Positions 19,590-30,207 of a stretch of DNA of 64,000 bases are shown here, one piece after another (positions within the stretch are counted from its first letter, which is position 1; the number at the start of each line of letters is the position of its first letter). Source of the DNA: Escherichia coli (lineage in GTDB: Bacteria; Pseudomonadota; Gammaproteobacteria; Enterobacterales; Enterobacteriaceae); the NCBI GenBank assembly GCA_021307345.1, contig CP089930.1, positions 2,666,001 to 2,730,000 on the forward strand, written 5' to 3'. The position numbers and the translations under genes were made by a program. The notes below the pieces were generated by a model, which was not told the origin of the DNA, searched no databases, and saw only the letters and a program-made list of their open reading frames with translations.

Positions 19590-21650
19590 GTGTTTTGGCG
19601 TGATATTACGTTGTCGGTCTGGCGTAAGAAGACAACTGGCCTCAAAACAAAAAAGCGTTTACTGCCGCTGGTGCTGGCAGCGGCATTATGCAGTTCACCG
19701 GTCTGGGCGGAAGAAGCCACTTTCACCGCTAATTTTAAAGATACCGACCTGAAATCGTTCATCGAAACCGTCGGCGCTAACCTTAATAAGACCATCATTA
19801 TGGGGCCGGGCGTACAGGGGAAAGTGAGTATTCGCACCATGACCCCGCTCAATGAACGCCAGTATTACCAGCTATTCCTTAACCTGCTGGAAGCACAGGG
19901 GTATGCCGTCGTACCGATGGAAAACGACGTGCTGAAGGTGGTGAAATCCAGTGCCGCGAAAGTCGAGCCGCTGCCGCTGGTCGGTGAAGGTAGCGGCAAC
20001 TACGCGGGTGATGAAATGGTCACTAAAGTGGTGCCGGTACGCAATGTGTCGGTACGCGAGCTGGCACCGATTCTGCGCCAGATGATCGACAGCGCAGGCT
20101 CAGGCAACGTCGTTAATTACGATCCCTCCAACGTGATTATGCTTACCGGACGTGCCTCGGTCGTGGAACGGCTGACGGAAGTGATCCAGCGTGTGGATCA
20201 CGCGGGAAATCGCACCGAAGAGGTGATCCCGCTGGATAACGCCTCGGCTTCGGAAATTGCTCGCGTGCTGGAAAGCCTGACTAAAAACAGCGGCGAGAAC
20301 CAGCCAGCGACGCTGAAATCACAGATTGTCGCCGATGAACGCACCAACAGCGTGATTGTCAGTGGTGACCCTGCCACGCGGGACAAAATGCGCCGCCTGA
20401 TCCGTCGTCTGGACTCAGAAATGGAGCGCAGCGGCAACAGCCAGGTGTTCTATCTCAAATACAGCAAAGCCGAAGATCTGGTCGATGTTCTGAAACAGGT
20501 CAGCGGCACACTCACCGCCGCCAAAGAAGAGGCGGAAGGCACGGTTGGTAGCGGGCGTGAGGTTGTCTCCATCGCCGCCAGCAAACACAGTAATGCCCTG
20601 ATTGTTACCGCGCCGCAGGACATCATGCAGTCGCTGCAAAGCGTGATTGAACAACTGGATATTCGCCGTGCTCAGGTGCATGTCGAGGCGTTGATCGTGG
20701 AAGTTGCCGAAGGCAGCAATATCAACTTCGGCGTGCAGTGGGCGTCGAAAGATGCCGGATTAATGCAGTTTGCTAACGGTACGCAGATCCCTATTGGCAC
20801 GCTGGGGGCGGCGATTTCTCAGGCAAAACCGCAGAAAGGCTCCACGGTGATCAGCGAAAACGGTGCCACCACCATTAACCCGGATACCAACGGCGATCTC
20901 TCCACGCTCGCCCAGCTACTTTCCGGCTTTAGCGGTACGGCGGTTGGCGTGGTGAAAGGCGACTGGATGGCGCTGGTACAGGCGGTTAAAAACGACTCCA
21001 GCTCTAACGTGCTCTCCACGCCGAGCATCACCACGCTGGACAACCAGGAAGCCTTCTTCATGGTGGGCCAGGACGTTCCGGTATTAACTGGATCTACCGT
21101 TGGCTCCAATAACAGCAATCCTTTCAACACGGTAGAGAGGAAAAAAGTCGGCATCATGCTGAAAGTCACGCCGCAGATTAACGAAGGTAACGCGGTACAG
21201 ATGGTGATTGAGCAGGAAGTCTCGAAAGTGGAAGGGCAGACCAGCCTCGATGTGGTGTTTGGTGAGCGCAAACTGAAGACTACCGTGCTGGCTAACGATG
21301 GTGAGCTGATTGTGCTTGGCGGTCTGATGGACGACCAGGCGGGAGAAAGCGTGGCGAAAGTGCCGCTGCTTGGAGATATCCCATTGATTGGTAACCTGTT
21401 TAAATCCACTGCGGATAAAAAAGAAAAACGTAACCTGATGGTGTTTATCCGTCCAACCATTCTGCGTGACGGTATGGCGGCAGACGGTGTGTCGCAGCGC
21501 AAATATAACTACATGCGCGCCGAGCAGATCTATCGCGATGAGCAAGGCTTAAGCCTGATGCCGCACACCGCGCAGCCGGTACTGCCAGCGCAAAACCAGA
21601 CCTTACCGCCGGAAGTACGCGCGTTCCTCAATGCCGGGAGAACACGTTAA
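19590..21650 (+). CDS. gspD: GspD, T2SS secretin
   Basis: A 686-residue outer-membrane secretin forming the export channel. The GTG at 19590 follows AGGAGA at 19574-19579. A long basic N-region precedes the hydrophobic core and cleavage after PVWA (about residue 41). N0 ([14 protein letters not shown]) and N1-N3 domains precede the secretin core with [14 protein letters not shown] near residue 592. The tail ends [15 protein letters not shown], where the pilotin YghG would bind. It overlaps gspE by one base. Confidence 0.97.
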   Translation: MFWRDITLSVWRKKTTGLKTKKRLLPLVLAAALCSSPVWAEEATFTANFKDTDLKSFIETVGANLNKTIIMGPGVQGKVSIRTMTPLNERQYYQLFLNLLEAQGYAVVPMENDVLKVVKSSAAKVEPLPLVGEGSGNYAGDEMVTKVVPVRNVSVRELAPILRQMIDSAGSGNVVNYDPSNVIMLTGRASVVERLTEVIQRVDHAGNRTEEVIPLDNASASEIARVLESLTKNSGENQPATLKSQIVADERTNSVIVSGDPATRDKMRRLIRRLDSEMERSGNSQVFYLKYSKAEDLVDVLKQVSGTLTAAKEEAEGTVGSGREVVSIAASKHSNALIVTAPQDIMQSLQSVIEQLDIRRAQVHVEALIVEVAEGSNINFGVQWASKDAGLMQFANGTQIPIGTLGAAISQAKPQKGSTVISENGATTINPDTNGDLSTLAQLLSGFSGTAVGVVKGDWMALVQAVKNDSSSNVLSTPSITTLDNQEAFFMVGQDVPVLTGSTVGSNNSNPFNTVERKKVGIMLKVTPQINEGNAVQMVIEQEVSKVEGQTSLDVVFGERKLKTTVLANDGELIVLGGLMDDQAGESVAKVPLLGDIPLIGNLFKSTADKKEKRNLMVFIRPTILRDGMAADGVSQRKYNYMRAEQIYRDEQGLSLMPHTAQPVLPAQNQTLPPEVRAFLNAGRTR

Positions 21651-23143
21651 TGGTGCCTGTAGCACAGGAAACCACCGCTAACACCGTGCGTCTGCCCTAC
21701 AGTTTCAGCCGTCGGTTTAGCCTGGTGGCATGGTGCGAAGCGTCGCTGGAGATCCTCCATGTGCATCCGTTGTCGCTCTCTGTTTTGCAGGAGCTACAGC
21801 GGGGGCTGAACGCGCCCTTTACGCTGCGGCAAATCGATGAGGCCGAGTTTGAACAGCGGCTGAATGCGGTCTGGCAGCGTGACTCTTCCGAGGCTCGCCA
21901 GCTGATGGAAGATCTCGGTTCTGCCGAGGACTTTTTTACCCTCGCAGAAGAACTGCCGGAAACGGAAGATCTGCTGGAAAGTGACGACGATGCGCCGATC
22001 ATCAAACTGATCAACGCCATGCTGGCAGAGGCGATTAAAGAAGGCGCTTCGGATATCCACATCGAGACGTTTGAAAAGAGTCTGGTGATCCGTTTTCGTG
22101 TTGACGGCACATTACATGAAATGCTGCGACCGGGGCGCAAACTGGCCTCGTTGCTGGTATCGCGTATCAAGGTGATGGCGCGGCTGGACATTGCCGAAAA
22201 GCGCGTGCCGCAGGATGGACGTATTGCGCTGCTGCTGGGCGGCCGGGCGATTGACGTGCGCGTCTCCACCATGCCTTCTGCCTGGGGCGAGCGCGTGGTG
22301 CTGCGACTGCTGGACAAAAACCAGGCCCGCCTGACGCTGGAGCGTCTGGGGTTGAGCCATGAACTGACCGCGCAGTTGCGCCAGCTGTTACACAAACCAC
22401 ACGGTATCTTTCTGGTGACGGGGCCGACAGGTTCCGGCAAAAGCACCACGCTGTACGCCGGATTGCAGGAGCTGAACAACCATTCGCGCAACATTCTCAC
22501 GGTTGAAGACCCCATCGAATACATGATTGAAGGGATCGGTCAGACGCAGGTCAACACCCGCGTCGGGATGACCTTCGCCCGTGGCCTGCGCGCGATTTTG
22601 CGTCAGGATCCGGATGTGGTGATGGTGGGTGAAATCCGCGATACCGAAACCGCAGAAATCGCCGTCCAGGCGTCATTGACCGGACACCTGGTACTGTCAA
22701 CCCTGCATACCAACACGGCGGTGGGGGCGATCACACGTTTGCAGGATATGGGCGTTGAGCCTTTCCTGCTATCTTCCAGTCTGACGGGCGTGATGGCGCA
22801 GCGGCTGATTCGCACGCTGTGCCCCGACTGCCGCCAGCCCGCGCCTGCCACCGACGAAGAAAAACGCCTGTTGGGGATTACCGATGCGCGTACCGTCACT
22901 CTGTACCATCCGCAGGGCTGTCCCGCCTGTAATCACAAAGGTTTTCGCGGACGTACTGCCATCCATGAGCTGATCGTGGTGGACGCCACATTGCGTGATT
23001 TGATCCACCGTCAGGCCGGGGAACTGGAGCTGGAACGTTATGTCCGGCAACACTCTGCGGGTATCCGCAGCAACGGCATTGAGAAAGTGCTCGCCGGAGA
23101 AACCTCTCTCGATGAAGTGCTGCGGGTAACTATGGAGGCGTAA
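21650..23143 (+). CDS. gspE: GspE, T2SS cytoplasmic ATPase
   Basis: A 497-residue hexameric secretion ATPase powering pseudopilus assembly. Walker A is GPTGSGKS at 258-265. An Asp box ([11 protein letters not shown]), Walker B ([12 protein letters not shown]) and His box ([11 protein letters not shown]) follow. A C-terminal tetracysteine zinc element is made by CPDC and CPAC, typical of GspE/PilB. The N1E domain (first ~100 residues) would bind GspL. Start and stop overlap the neighbouring genes by one base each. Confidence 0.98.
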   Translation: MVPVAQETTANTVRLPYSFSRRFSLVAWCEASLEILHVHPLSLSVLQELQRGLNAPFTLRQIDEAEFEQRLNAVWQRDSSEARQLMEDLGSAEDFFTLAEELPETEDLLESDDDAPIIKLINAMLAEAIKEGASDIHIETFEKSLVIRFRVDGTLHEMLRPGRKLASLLVSRIKVMARLDIAEKRVPQDGRIALLLGGRAIDVRVSTMPSAWGERVVLRLLDKNQARLTLERLGLSHELTAQLRQLLHKPHGIFLVTGPTGSGKSTTLYAGLQELNNHSRNILTVEDPIEYMIEGIGQTQVNTRVGMTFARGLRAILRQDPDVVMVGEIRDTETAEIAVQASLTGHLVLSTLHTNTAVGAITRLQDMGVEPFLLSSSLTGVMAQRLIRTLCPDCRQPAPATDEEKRLLGITDARTVTLYHPQGCPACNHKGFRGRTAIHELIVVDATLRDLIHRQAGELELERYVRQHSAGIRSNGIEKVLAGETSLDEVLRVTMEA

Positions 23144-24366
23144 TGGCACTGTTTTACTATCAGGCGCTGGAGCGTAATGGTCGCAAAACCAAAGGCATGA
23201 TTGAGGCGGATTCCGCGCGTCATGCCCGCCAGTTGTTGCGCGGTAAAGAGCTTATCCCCGTGCACATTGAAGCCCGGCTGAATGCTTCTGCAGGGGGAAT
23301 GTTGCAGCGTCGGCGGCACGCACATCGTCGCGTGGCGGCGGCAGATCTGGCGCTGTTCACTCGTCAACTGGCAACGCTGGTGCAGGCAGCAATGCCGCTG
23401 GAAACCTGCTTACAGGCGGTCAGTGAGCAAAGTGAAAAACTGCATGTAAAAAGCCTCGGTATGGCGCTGCGCAGCCGGATTCAGGAAGGTTATACCCTGT
23501 CGGACAGCCTGCGCGAACATCCCCGTGTCTTTGATTCTCTGTTTTGTTCGATGGTGGCTGCCGGAGAAAAATCCGGGCATCTCGATGTGGTGCTCAATCG
23601 CCTGGCGGATTACACCGAACAGCGCCAGCGCCTGAAATCACGCCTGCTGCAGGCCATGCTCTATCCGCTGGTACTGCTGGTGGTGGCAACGGGCGTGGTC
23701 ACTATTTTGCTGACAGCGGTAGTGCCGAAAATTATCGAACAGTTTGATCATCTCGGACACGCGCTGCCTGCCTCCACCCGAATGCTCATCGCCATGAGCG
23801 ACACGTTACAGACCAGCGGCGTTTACTGGCTGGTAGGTTTGCTGGGGCTTCTGGTGCTGGGGCAACGGTTACTCAAAAATCCTGCCATGCGCTTGCGCTG
23901 GGATAAAACCTTGCTGCGTTTGCCCGTGACGGGGCGTGTTGCGCGCGGGCTGAATACGGCGCGTTTTTCCCGCACGTTAAGCATCCTCACCGCCAGCAGT
24001 GTTCCGCTACTGGAAGGCATTCAGACCGCTGCCGCCGTGTCGGCAAATCGTTATGTCGAGCAACAACTGCTGCTGGCGGCAGATCGCGTCCGCGAAGGAA
24101 GCAGTCTGCGCGCTGCGCTGGCGGAGTTGCGCCTGTTCCCACCGATGATGCTGTACATGATCGCCTCCGGCGAACAGAGCGGTGAACTGGAAACCATGCT
24201 TGAACAGGCCGCAGTTAACCAGGAACGGGAATTTGATACCCAGGTGGGGCTGGCATTAGGGCTGTTTGAACCGGCGCTGGTGGTGATGATGGCGGGCGTG
24301 GTGCTGTTTATCGTCATTGCCATCCTCGAACCAATGCTGCAACTGAACAATATGGTTGGAATGTAA
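23143..24366 (+). CDS. gspF: GspF, T2SS inner-membrane platform protein
   Basis: A 407-residue polytopic protein with two T2SSF domains (about residues 70-193 and 273-395) and three membrane segments (around 170-195, 220-240 and 365-395). It starts [18 protein letters not shown], the standard family N-terminus. It anchors GspE and GspL at the assembly site of the pseudopilus. Confidence 0.98.
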   Translation: MALFYYQALERNGRKTKGMIEADSARHARQLLRGKELIPVHIEARLNASAGGMLQRRRHAHRRVAAADLALFTRQLATLVQAAMPLETCLQAVSEQSEKLHVKSLGMALRSRIQEGYTLSDSLREHPRVFDSLFCSMVAAGEKSGHLDVVLNRLADYTEQRQRLKSRLLQAMLYPLVLLVVATGVVTILLTAVVPKIIEQFDHLGHALPASTRMLIAMSDTLQTSGVYWLVGLLGLLVLGQRLLKNPAMRLRWDKTLLRLPVTGRVARGLNTARFSRTLSILTASSVPLLEGIQTAAAVSANRYVEQQLLLAADRVREGSSLRAALAELRLFPPMMLYMIASGEQSGELETMLEQAAVNQEREFDTQVGLALGLFEPALVVMMAGVVLFIVIAILEPMLQLNNMVGM

Positions 24367-24382
24367 TTTACGGAGTTATCAC

Positions 24383-24838
24383 ATGAATTCGTTATCCCGC
24401 ACACAAAAACCACGGGCAGGTTTTACCCTGCTGGAAGTGATGGTGGTGATTGTTATTCTTGGCGTTCTGGCAAGCCTGGTGGTGCCTAACCTGCTGGGCA
24501 ACAAAGAAAAAGCGGACAGGCAAAAAGCCATCAGCGATATCGTGGCGCTGGAAAACGCGCTGGATATGTACCGACTGGATAACGGGCGTTATCCGACCAC
24601 CGAGCAGGGGCTTGAGGCGCTGATCCAGCAACCGGCCAATATGGCGGATTCCCGCAACTACCGTCCAGGTGGATACATTAAACGACTGCCAAAAGATCCG
24701 TGGGGCAATGATTATCAGTATCTCAGCCCGGGTGAAAAAGGACTGTTTGATGTTTATACCCTGGGAGCAGATGGTCAGGAAAACGGGGAAGGCGCTGGCG
24801 CAGATATCGGTAACTGGAATTTGCAGGAGTTTCAGTAA
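24383..24838 (+). CDS. gspG: GspG, major pseudopilin
   Basis: A 151-residue major pseudopilin. A short leader ends RAG, with cleavage before F in RAG|FTLLEVMVVIVIL and the conserved Glu at mature position 5. The C-terminal part carries the calcium-loop region typical of GspG (YTLGADGQENGEGAGADIGNW). The ATG at 24383 after CGGAG is chosen over the in-frame start at 24356, which lies inside gspF. Confidence 0.98.
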   Translation: MNSLSRTQKPRAGFTLLEVMVVIVILGVLASLVVPNLLGNKEKADRQKAISDIVALENALDMYRLDNGRYPTTEQGLEALIQQPANMADSRNYRPGGYIKRLPKDPWGNDYQYLSPGEKGLFDVYTLGADGQENGEGAGADIGNWNLQEFQ

Positions 24839-24841
24839 TCA

Positions 24842-25405
24842 GTGCCTGGACGCGGATTCACTCTTCTGGAAATCATGCTGGTGATTTTCCTTATCGGCCT
24901 TGCCAGTGCGGGCGTGGTACAGACGTTTGCGACCGATTCTGAATCGCCCGCGAAAAAAGCGGCGCAGGATTTTCTGACTCGCTTTGCGCAGTTTAAGGAC
25001 AGGGCAGTGATCGAAGGGCAAACACTCGGTGTGCTAATCGACCCGCCTGGCTATCAGTTTATGCAGCGTCGTCAGGGGCAGTGGTTGCCCGTTTCTGCGA
25101 CCCGGTTATCGGCACAGGTTACGGTGCCGAAACAGGTGCAGATGCTGTTACAACCCGGAAGTGATATCTGGCAGAAGGAATATGCGCTGGAGCTGCAACG
25201 TCGTCGCCTGACGCTGCACGATATTGAACTGGAGCTGCAAAAAGAGGCGAAAAAGAAGACGCCGCAGATCCGTTTTTCGCCTTTTGAACCCGCCACGCCG
25301 TTTACGCTGCGCTTTTACTCGGCGGCGCAAAACGCATGTTGGGCGGTAAAACTGGCGCACGATGGCGCGTTATCCCTCAATCAATGTGATGAGAGGATGC
25401 CATGA
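24842..25405 (+). CDS. gspH: GspH, minor pseudopilin
   Basis: A 187-residue minor pseudopilin with a very short leader and cleavage site GRG|FTLLEIMLVIFLI (Glu at mature position 5). It starts at the GTG at 24842, three bases after the gspG stop, with CAGGAG upstream. It ends overlapping gspI by four bases. In the family, GspH links the GspI-J-K tip to the GspG shaft. Confidence 0.94.
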   Translation: MPGRGFTLLEIMLVIFLIGLASAGVVQTFATDSESPAKKAAQDFLTRFAQFKDRAVIEGQTLGVLIDPPGYQFMQRRQGQWLPVSATRLSAQVTVPKQVQMLLQPGSDIWQKEYALELQRRRLTLHDIELELQKEAKKKTPQIRFSPFEPATPFTLRFYSAAQNACWAVKLAHDGALSLNQCDERMP

Positions 25406-25773
25406 AGCGCGGATTTACGTTGCTGGAAGTGATGCTCGCGCTGGCGATTTTTGCGCTGGCTGCCACGGCGGTACTACAGATTGCCAGCGGTGCGCTGAGT
25501 AATCAGCAAGTTCTTGAGGAGAAAACAGTAGCGGGCTGGGTAGCTGAAAACCAGACCGCGCTGCTCTACCTGATGAGCCGTGAACAACGGGCGGTCAGGC
25601 ACCAGGGCGAGAGCGATATGGCTGGAAACCGCTGGTACTGGCGCACCACACCGCTGAATACCGGTAACGCGCTGCTCCAGGCGGTGGATATTGAAGTCAG
25701 CCGTCATGAAGACTTTTCGTCGGTGATCCAGTCACGACGCGCCTGGTTTAGCGCCGTGGGAGGCCAACAGTGA
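25402..25773 (+). CDS. gspI: GspI, minor pseudopilin
   Basis: A 123-residue pseudopilin with a minimal leader MKRG|FTLLEVMLALAIF and Glu at mature position 5. The globular part follows after the long hydrophobic helix. It forms the tip complex with GspJ and GspK. It overlaps gspH and gspJ by four bases at each end, indicating coupled translation. Confidence 0.96.
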   Translation: MKRGFTLLEVMLALAIFALAATAVLQIASGALSNQQVLEEKTVAGWVAENQTALLYLMSREQRAVRHQGESDMAGNRWYWRTTPLNTGNALLQAVDIEVSRHEDFSSVIQSRRAWFSAVGGQQ

Positions 25774-26375
25774 GAAGGACTCGCGCTGGTTTCACATTAC
25801 TGGAAATGCTGGTGGCAATCGCCATTTTTGCCTCGCTGGCACTGATGGTGCAGCAGGTGACAAACGGCGTTACGCGCGTGAATAGCGCCGTCGGCGAACA
25901 CGATCAAAAACTAAACCTCATGCAGCAAACGATGAGTTTTCTGACCCACGATCTGACACAAATGATGCCGCGTCCGGTAAGAGGCGAGCAGGGGCAGCGG
26001 GAACCGGCGTTACTGGCGGGTGCAGGCGTGCTGGCATCCGAGAGTGAAGGGATACGCTTTGTGCGTGGCGGTGTGGTTAATCCGTTGATGCGCCTGCCGC
26101 GCAGTAATCTGCTTACCGTCGGTTACCGCATTCATGACGGTTATCTTGAACGATTGTCCTGGCCGCTGACCGATGCAGCAGGCAGTGTGAAGCCAACAAC
26201 GCAAAAATTAATCCCGGCGGATTCGCTCCGTTTGCAGTTCTACGACGGCACGCGCTGGCAGGAGAGCTGGTCGTCAGGGCAGGCGATCCCTGTGGCGGTG
26301 CGCATGACCCTGCATTCGCCACAATGGGGCGAGATTGAACGCATCTGGTTGTTACGCGGGCCGCAATTATCATGA
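25770..26375 (+). CDS. gspJ: GspJ, minor pseudopilin
   Basis: A 201-residue minor pseudopilin with leader RAG|FTLLEMLVAIAIF. Translation starts at the GTG at 25770, which shares bases with the gspI stop. C-terminal GspJ features (WLLRGPQ near the end) are present. It is part of the GspI-J-K tip complex. Confidence 0.95.
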   Translation: MRRTRAGFTLLEMLVAIAIFASLALMVQQVTNGVTRVNSAVGEHDQKLNLMQQTMSFLTHDLTQMMPRPVRGEQGQREPALLAGAGVLASESEGIRFVRGGVVNPLMRLPRSNLLTVGYRIHDGYLERLSWPLTDAAGSVKPTTQKLIPADSLRLQFYDGTRWQESWSSGQAIPVAVRMTLHSPQWGEIERIWLLRGPQLS

Positions 26376-27349
26376 TCACCTCACCACCAAAACGCGGAAT
26401 GGCACTGGTCGTGGTGCTGATATTGCTGGCGGTCATAATGCTGGTAACCATCACGCTTTCCGGGCGGATGCAGCAACAACTTGGGCGAACGCGCAGCCAG
26501 CAGGAGTACCAGCAGGCGCTGTGGTACAGCGCCAGTGCGGAAAGCCTGGCGCTGAGCGCGCTCAGTCTGAGCCTGAAAAATGAACAACGCGTGCATCTGG
26601 CACAGCCGTGGGCTTCCGGCCCTCGTTTTTTTCCTCTGCCGCAGGGGCAAATTGCCGTCACCCTGCGTGACGCACAGGCTTGCTTTAACCTGAATGCCCT
26701 CGCTCAGCCGACGACGGCGTCGCGTCCGCTCGCGGTACAACAGTTGATTGCCCTGATTTTGCGCCTTGATGTGCCTGCTTATCGAGCCGAACTGATAGCC
26801 GAAAGCCTGTGGGAGTTTATTGACGAGGATCGCAGCGTGCAGACGCGTCTGGGGCGTGAAGACAGCGAATATCTCGCCCGCTCGGTGCCGTTCTATGCCG
26901 CTAATCAACCGTTAGCTGATATCAGCGAGATGCGCGTGGTGCAGGGAATGGACGCCGGACTTTATCAAAAACTGAAACCGCTGGTTTGTGCGCTGCCGAT
27001 GACCCGCCAGCAAATCAACATCAACACCTTAGACGTCACGCAAAGCGTGATTCTTGAGGCGCTGTTTGACCCGTGGTTAAGCCCTGTAGAGGCGCAGGCG
27101 TTATTACAACAACGTCCGGCGAAGGGCTGGGAAGATGTCGAGCAGTTTCTTGCACAGCCGCTACTTGCTGACGTCGATGAGCGTACTAAAAAACAGCTAA
27201 AAACCGTCCTGAGCGTGGACAGCAATTACTTCTGGCTGCGTTCGGATATCACCGTGAATGAGATTGAACTGACGATGAACTCGTTAATTGTCCGCATGGG
27301 GCCACAACACTTTTCGGTTCTCTGGCATCAGACAGGAGAAAGTGAGTGA
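26372..27349 (+). CDS. gspK: GspK, tip pseudopilin
   Basis: A 325-residue pseudopilin, the largest, expected at the pseudopilus tip. The leader site is KRG|MALVVVLILLAVI, with no Glu at mature position 5, the normal exception for GspK. The insertion domain is helical with SAM-like segments (ININTLDVTQSVILEAL; GWEDVEQFL). It overlaps gspJ and gspL by four bases each. Confidence 0.96.
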   Translation: MITSPPKRGMALVVVLILLAVIMLVTITLSGRMQQQLGRTRSQQEYQQALWYSASAESLALSALSLSLKNEQRVHLAQPWASGPRFFPLPQGQIAVTLRDAQACFNLNALAQPTTASRPLAVQQLIALILRLDVPAYRAELIAESLWEFIDEDRSVQTRLGREDSEYLARSVPFYAANQPLADISEMRVVQGMDAGLYQKLKPLVCALPMTRQQININTLDVTQSVILEALFDPWLSPVEAQALLQQRPAKGWEDVEQFLAQPLLADVDERTKKQLKTVLSVDSNYFWLRSDITVNEIELTMNSLIVRMGPQHFSVLWHQTGESE

Positions 27350-28524
27350 GTTCCATGCTTGAGATTTTTTTCCCGCTTTGCGCCACCGACCCCATCCGCT
27401 GGCAGCGCCGTACCGCCGACGTGGAGTGCGGTATCTGGCCTGACGTCGACAACGAACAGCTTCAGCAATGGCTGCAAACCGATGCGATTCGACTCTACAT
27501 TCCCGGCGAATGGATCAGCGTCTGGCAGGTTGAACTGCCTGATGTCCTCCGTAAGCAGATACCCACTATTCTGCCCGCCTTACTGGAAGAAGAACTGAAC
27601 CAGGATATCGACGAACTGCATTTTGCGCCGTTGAAAATCGACCAGCAACTGGCAACCGTGGCAGTGATTCACCAGCAGCATATGCGCAACATTGCGCAGT
27701 GGTTGCAGGAAAACGGCATCACCCGCGCTACCGTCGCGCCGGACTGGATGTCCATTCCTTGTGGATTTATGGCTGGCGATGCGCAACGGGTTATCTGCCG
27801 CATCGATGAATGTCGGGGATGGAGCGCCGGGCGGGCGCTGGCTCCGGTCATGTTACGCGCACAGCTCAATGAGCAGGATTTACCGCTTTCGTTGACCGTG
27901 GTCGGTATTGCGCCGGAAGAGCTATCTACATGGGCTGATGCGGACGCAGAACGCCTGACAATCACGGCACTGCCAGCCATTACCACATTCGGAGAACCAG
28001 AAGGGAACTTGCTAAGCGGTCAGTGGCAACCTCGCGTCAGCTACCGAAAACAGTGGGCGCGCTGGCGGGTGATGGTTCTGCCGATATTGCTGATTCTGGT
28101 TGCGCTGGCAGTGGAACGTGGCGTGACGTTATGGAGTGTCAGCGAGCAGGTGGCGCAAAGTCGCGCCCAGGCTGAGAAACAGTTCTTAACGTTGTTCCCG
28201 GAGCAGAAGCGGATTGTGAATTTGCGCTCTCAGGTGACGATGGCGCTGAAAAAATATCGCCCACAGGCCAACGATACCGGGCTGCTTGCCGAGTTGTCAG
28301 CGATTGCCAGCACTCTGAAAACGGCGTCACTTTCCGACATCGAGATGCGTGGCTTCACCTTTGATCAAAAACGCCAGACGTTCCACCTTCAGTTGCGGGC
28401 AGCAAACTTTGCCAGTTTCGACAAACTGCGTAGCGCACTGGCAACTGATTATGTTGTGCAACAGGACGCGTTACAGAAAGAGGGTGATGCGGTTTCCGGC
28501 GGCGTAACGTTGCGGAGGAAATAA
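27346..28524 (+). CDS. gspL: GspL, T2SS cytoplasmic-membrane assembly protein
   Basis: A 392-residue bitopic protein recruiting GspE to GspF/GspM. A cytoplasmic actin-like domain covers about residues 1-235, one membrane segment lies near 240-260 (VMVLPILLILVALAV), and a periplasmic ferredoxin-like domain follows. The GTG at 27346 has AGGAGA about seven bases upstream and overlaps the gspK stop; the ATG at 27355 is a possible alternative start. Confidence 0.95.
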   Translation: MSSMLEIFFPLCATDPIRWQRRTADVECGIWPDVDNEQLQQWLQTDAIRLYIPGEWISVWQVELPDVLRKQIPTILPALLEEELNQDIDELHFAPLKIDQQLATVAVIHQQHMRNIAQWLQENGITRATVAPDWMSIPCGFMAGDAQRVICRIDECRGWSAGRALAPVMLRAQLNEQDLPLSLTVVGIAPEELSTWADADAERLTITALPAITTFGEPEGNLLSGQWQPRVSYRKQWARWRVMVLPILLILVALAVERGVTLWSVSEQVAQSRAQAEKQFLTLFPEQKRIVNLRSQVTMALKKYRPQANDTGLLAELSAIASTLKTASLSDIEMRGFTFDQKRQTFHLQLRAANFASFDKLRSALATDYVVQQDALQKEGDAVSGGVTLRRK

Positions 28525-28525
28525 C

Positions 28526-29062
28526 ATGTTACGCGATAAATTTATTCACTATTTTCAGCAATGGCGTGAACGCCAGTTAAGCCGTGGCGAACACTGGCTG
28601 GCACACCACCTTGCAGGGCGTTCGCCGCGCGAAAAGGGCATGTTACTGGCTGCGGCGGTGTTTCTGTTTAGCGCCGGATATTACGTCATCATCTGGCAGC
28701 CTTTGAGCGAACGGATTGAGCAACAGGAGACGATGCTGCAGCAACTGGTGGCGATGAACGCGCGACTGAAGAGCGCCGCGCCGGACATCATTGCGGCGCG
28801 AAAATCCGCCACAACAACGCCTGCGCAGGTATCGCGGGTCATCAGTGACAGTGCTTCCGCGCATTCAGTGGTCATTAAGCGGATAGCCGAGCGCGGGGAG
28901 AATATCCAGGTCTGGATAGATCCTGTGGTGTTTAATGATCTGCTGAACTGGTTAAACGCGCTGGATGAAAAGTATGCGCTGCGGGTGACACAAATTGATG
29001 TCAGCGCAGGTGAGAAGCCAGGGATGGTGAATGTGCAGCGACTGGAGTTGATAAGAGGATAA
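28526..29062 (+). CDS. gspM: GspM, T2SS inner-membrane protein
   Basis: A 178-residue bitopic protein: cytoplasmic N-terminus, membrane segment at about residues 37-56 (GMLLAAAVFLFSAGYYVIIW), coiled-coil stretch, then a small periplasmic ferredoxin-like domain. It partners GspL. It is the last gsp gene; no gspN follows. The next 1.1 kb is non-coding and leads into the capsule genes. Confidence 0.96.
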   Translation: MLRDKFIHYFQQWRERQLSRGEHWLAHHLAGRSPREKGMLLAAAVFLFSAGYYVIIWQPLSERIEQQETMLQQLVAMNARLKSAAPDIIAARKSATTTPAQVSRVISDSASAHSVVIKRIAERGENIQVWIDPVVFNDLLNWLNALDEKYALRVTQIDVSAGEKPGMVNVQRLELIRG

Positions 29063-29099
29063 GTGTTCCAGTAAATTCCCTGTGAAATTCAGCCCGAAA

Positions 29100-29130
29100 G
29101 GTGAGTGTATAATCTTATTATCCACTCACC
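29100..29130 (+). terminator. long hairpin after gspM
   Basis: GGTGAGTG / CACTCACC (8 bp) is extended by ATAAT / ATTAT with one mismatch around a 3-nt loop, starting 38 bp after gspM. No strict T-run follows (GAATTGAATATTTTT). It probably ends or protects the gsp transcript. Confidence 0.6.
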
Positions 29131-30140
29131 GAATTGAATATTTTTGCAATAAGAAATATCCCATTCCTCTCATCACTGAATGTTCTGCAAAACAACAGAT
29201 ACGAGTTCTCTCCTGAAACAGCCCAGCGTCCTATAAATATGCTTAAGTGTGGCAATACATCATGACCATTAATAGATGTAATGAATCATTGGGTGGCAAT
29301 TGATAGGTCAAAACATATAGGATAATTCTTGTGTGATCTGTATTTTGTGTAGCCTGGAAATTACTAAAATTCCTGGAGACAATCAGAAAGGAAATTTTAA
29401 GTAAGTAAAATGATTTCCACAGAAACTATCCGTCGATTTGAAACAATGTCTGCTCAGGTATATCTACTGAGGGATAGTGCTGGCTGTAACGCTGGTTAAA
29501 ATAAACGCGCTAAATAATCAAGACATATATTTTAATCGACAACAATAATTGCTGTCGGAATTATTCCTGCGACTTAAATAACATTGTTTAAATGTGATGA
29601 ATATCACAAATATGACCGCAAAGAGGGGACTGAAGATATAAATAAGAAGTACACGAGTGAATTTTAAATAGGGAAATAGTTTCTCAGTAAACAATTAATT
29701 GGTAATAAATTCGTGCGTTCTGGTGTGAAACAGATTGCAGGTGTTGCTACGCATAAAATTTATAGGTGGTGTTATAATCCAGTAGTTAACAGTAAAAGCA
29801 AAAATAATTTCTTGCGAAATTAAAAGCTCATTTTTGAATAAGTGTGTTCCGGAGTAATCCAGAACGCATGGTGCTTTACGTCTTTTTTACCCATACAGGC
29901 TAAGCAAAAAGAGTTACGCATAATTTCCTGAGAAATTAACTCTACATTCTAAAACGGCAAGTTTTCTGAAATGACCAGAAGACCGAATACATTCATGCCT
30001 GAAGAATGGATTAGAAGAAATAAGACGGAAATAGAACAATTTATCCCTGCGGAAATAATTTCTGCTGAAATTGTTTGCGGCTATTAAAAAGGTCATACCG
30101 TCTGAGTGAATTTTATCCAGTTACAAACAAGTATTACCTC
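29131..30140 (+). promoter_or_regulatory. long control region and leader of the capsule region 3 operon
   Basis: About 1 kb with no convincing gene, AT-rich. By analogy with K1/K5 clusters this is the PR3 promoter area and the several-hundred-base untranslated leader of kpsMT, where H-NS, SlyA and RfaH act. Tiny open frames occur, but one (29410-29499) overlaps the predicted promoter. Confidence 0.7.
29438..29466 (+). promoter_or_regulatory. candidate PR3 promoter of kpsMT
   Basis: TTGAAA at 29438-29443, a 17-bp spacer, then TATCTA at 29461-29466. The implied start near 29473 is about 735 bp before the kpsM start, close to the 741-bp distance I recall for PR3. A competing -10 (TATATC at 29459) would give a 15-bp spacer. 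Confidence 0.45.
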
Positions 30141-30179
30141 CAGTGTATTGGTAGCTGTTAAGCCAGGGGCGGTAGCATA
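30141..30179 (+). promoter_or_regulatory. JUMPstart element with ops site (RfaH recruitment)
   Basis: The 39-bp JUMPstart sequence lies 29 bp before kpsM, and its ops core GGCGGTAG is at 30168-30175. In such operons RNA polymerase pauses at ops and RfaH is loaded, allowing transcription through long surface-polysaccharide operons. Here it should extend transcription through kpsMT into the five region 2 genes. Confidence 0.92.
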
Positions 30180-30207
30180 CCTGAAGAGAATAGGATCACA
30201 TCACCAA

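Noticed and set aside
29410-29499. 29-codon frame (MISTETIRRF...) upstream of kpsM
   Set aside because: It overlaps the predicted PR3 -35/-10 elements, has no close ribosome site and no known counterpart.
30106-30207. N-terminal extension of KpsM
   Set aside because: It is made of the JUMPstart/ops element; the conserved KpsM start is at 30208.
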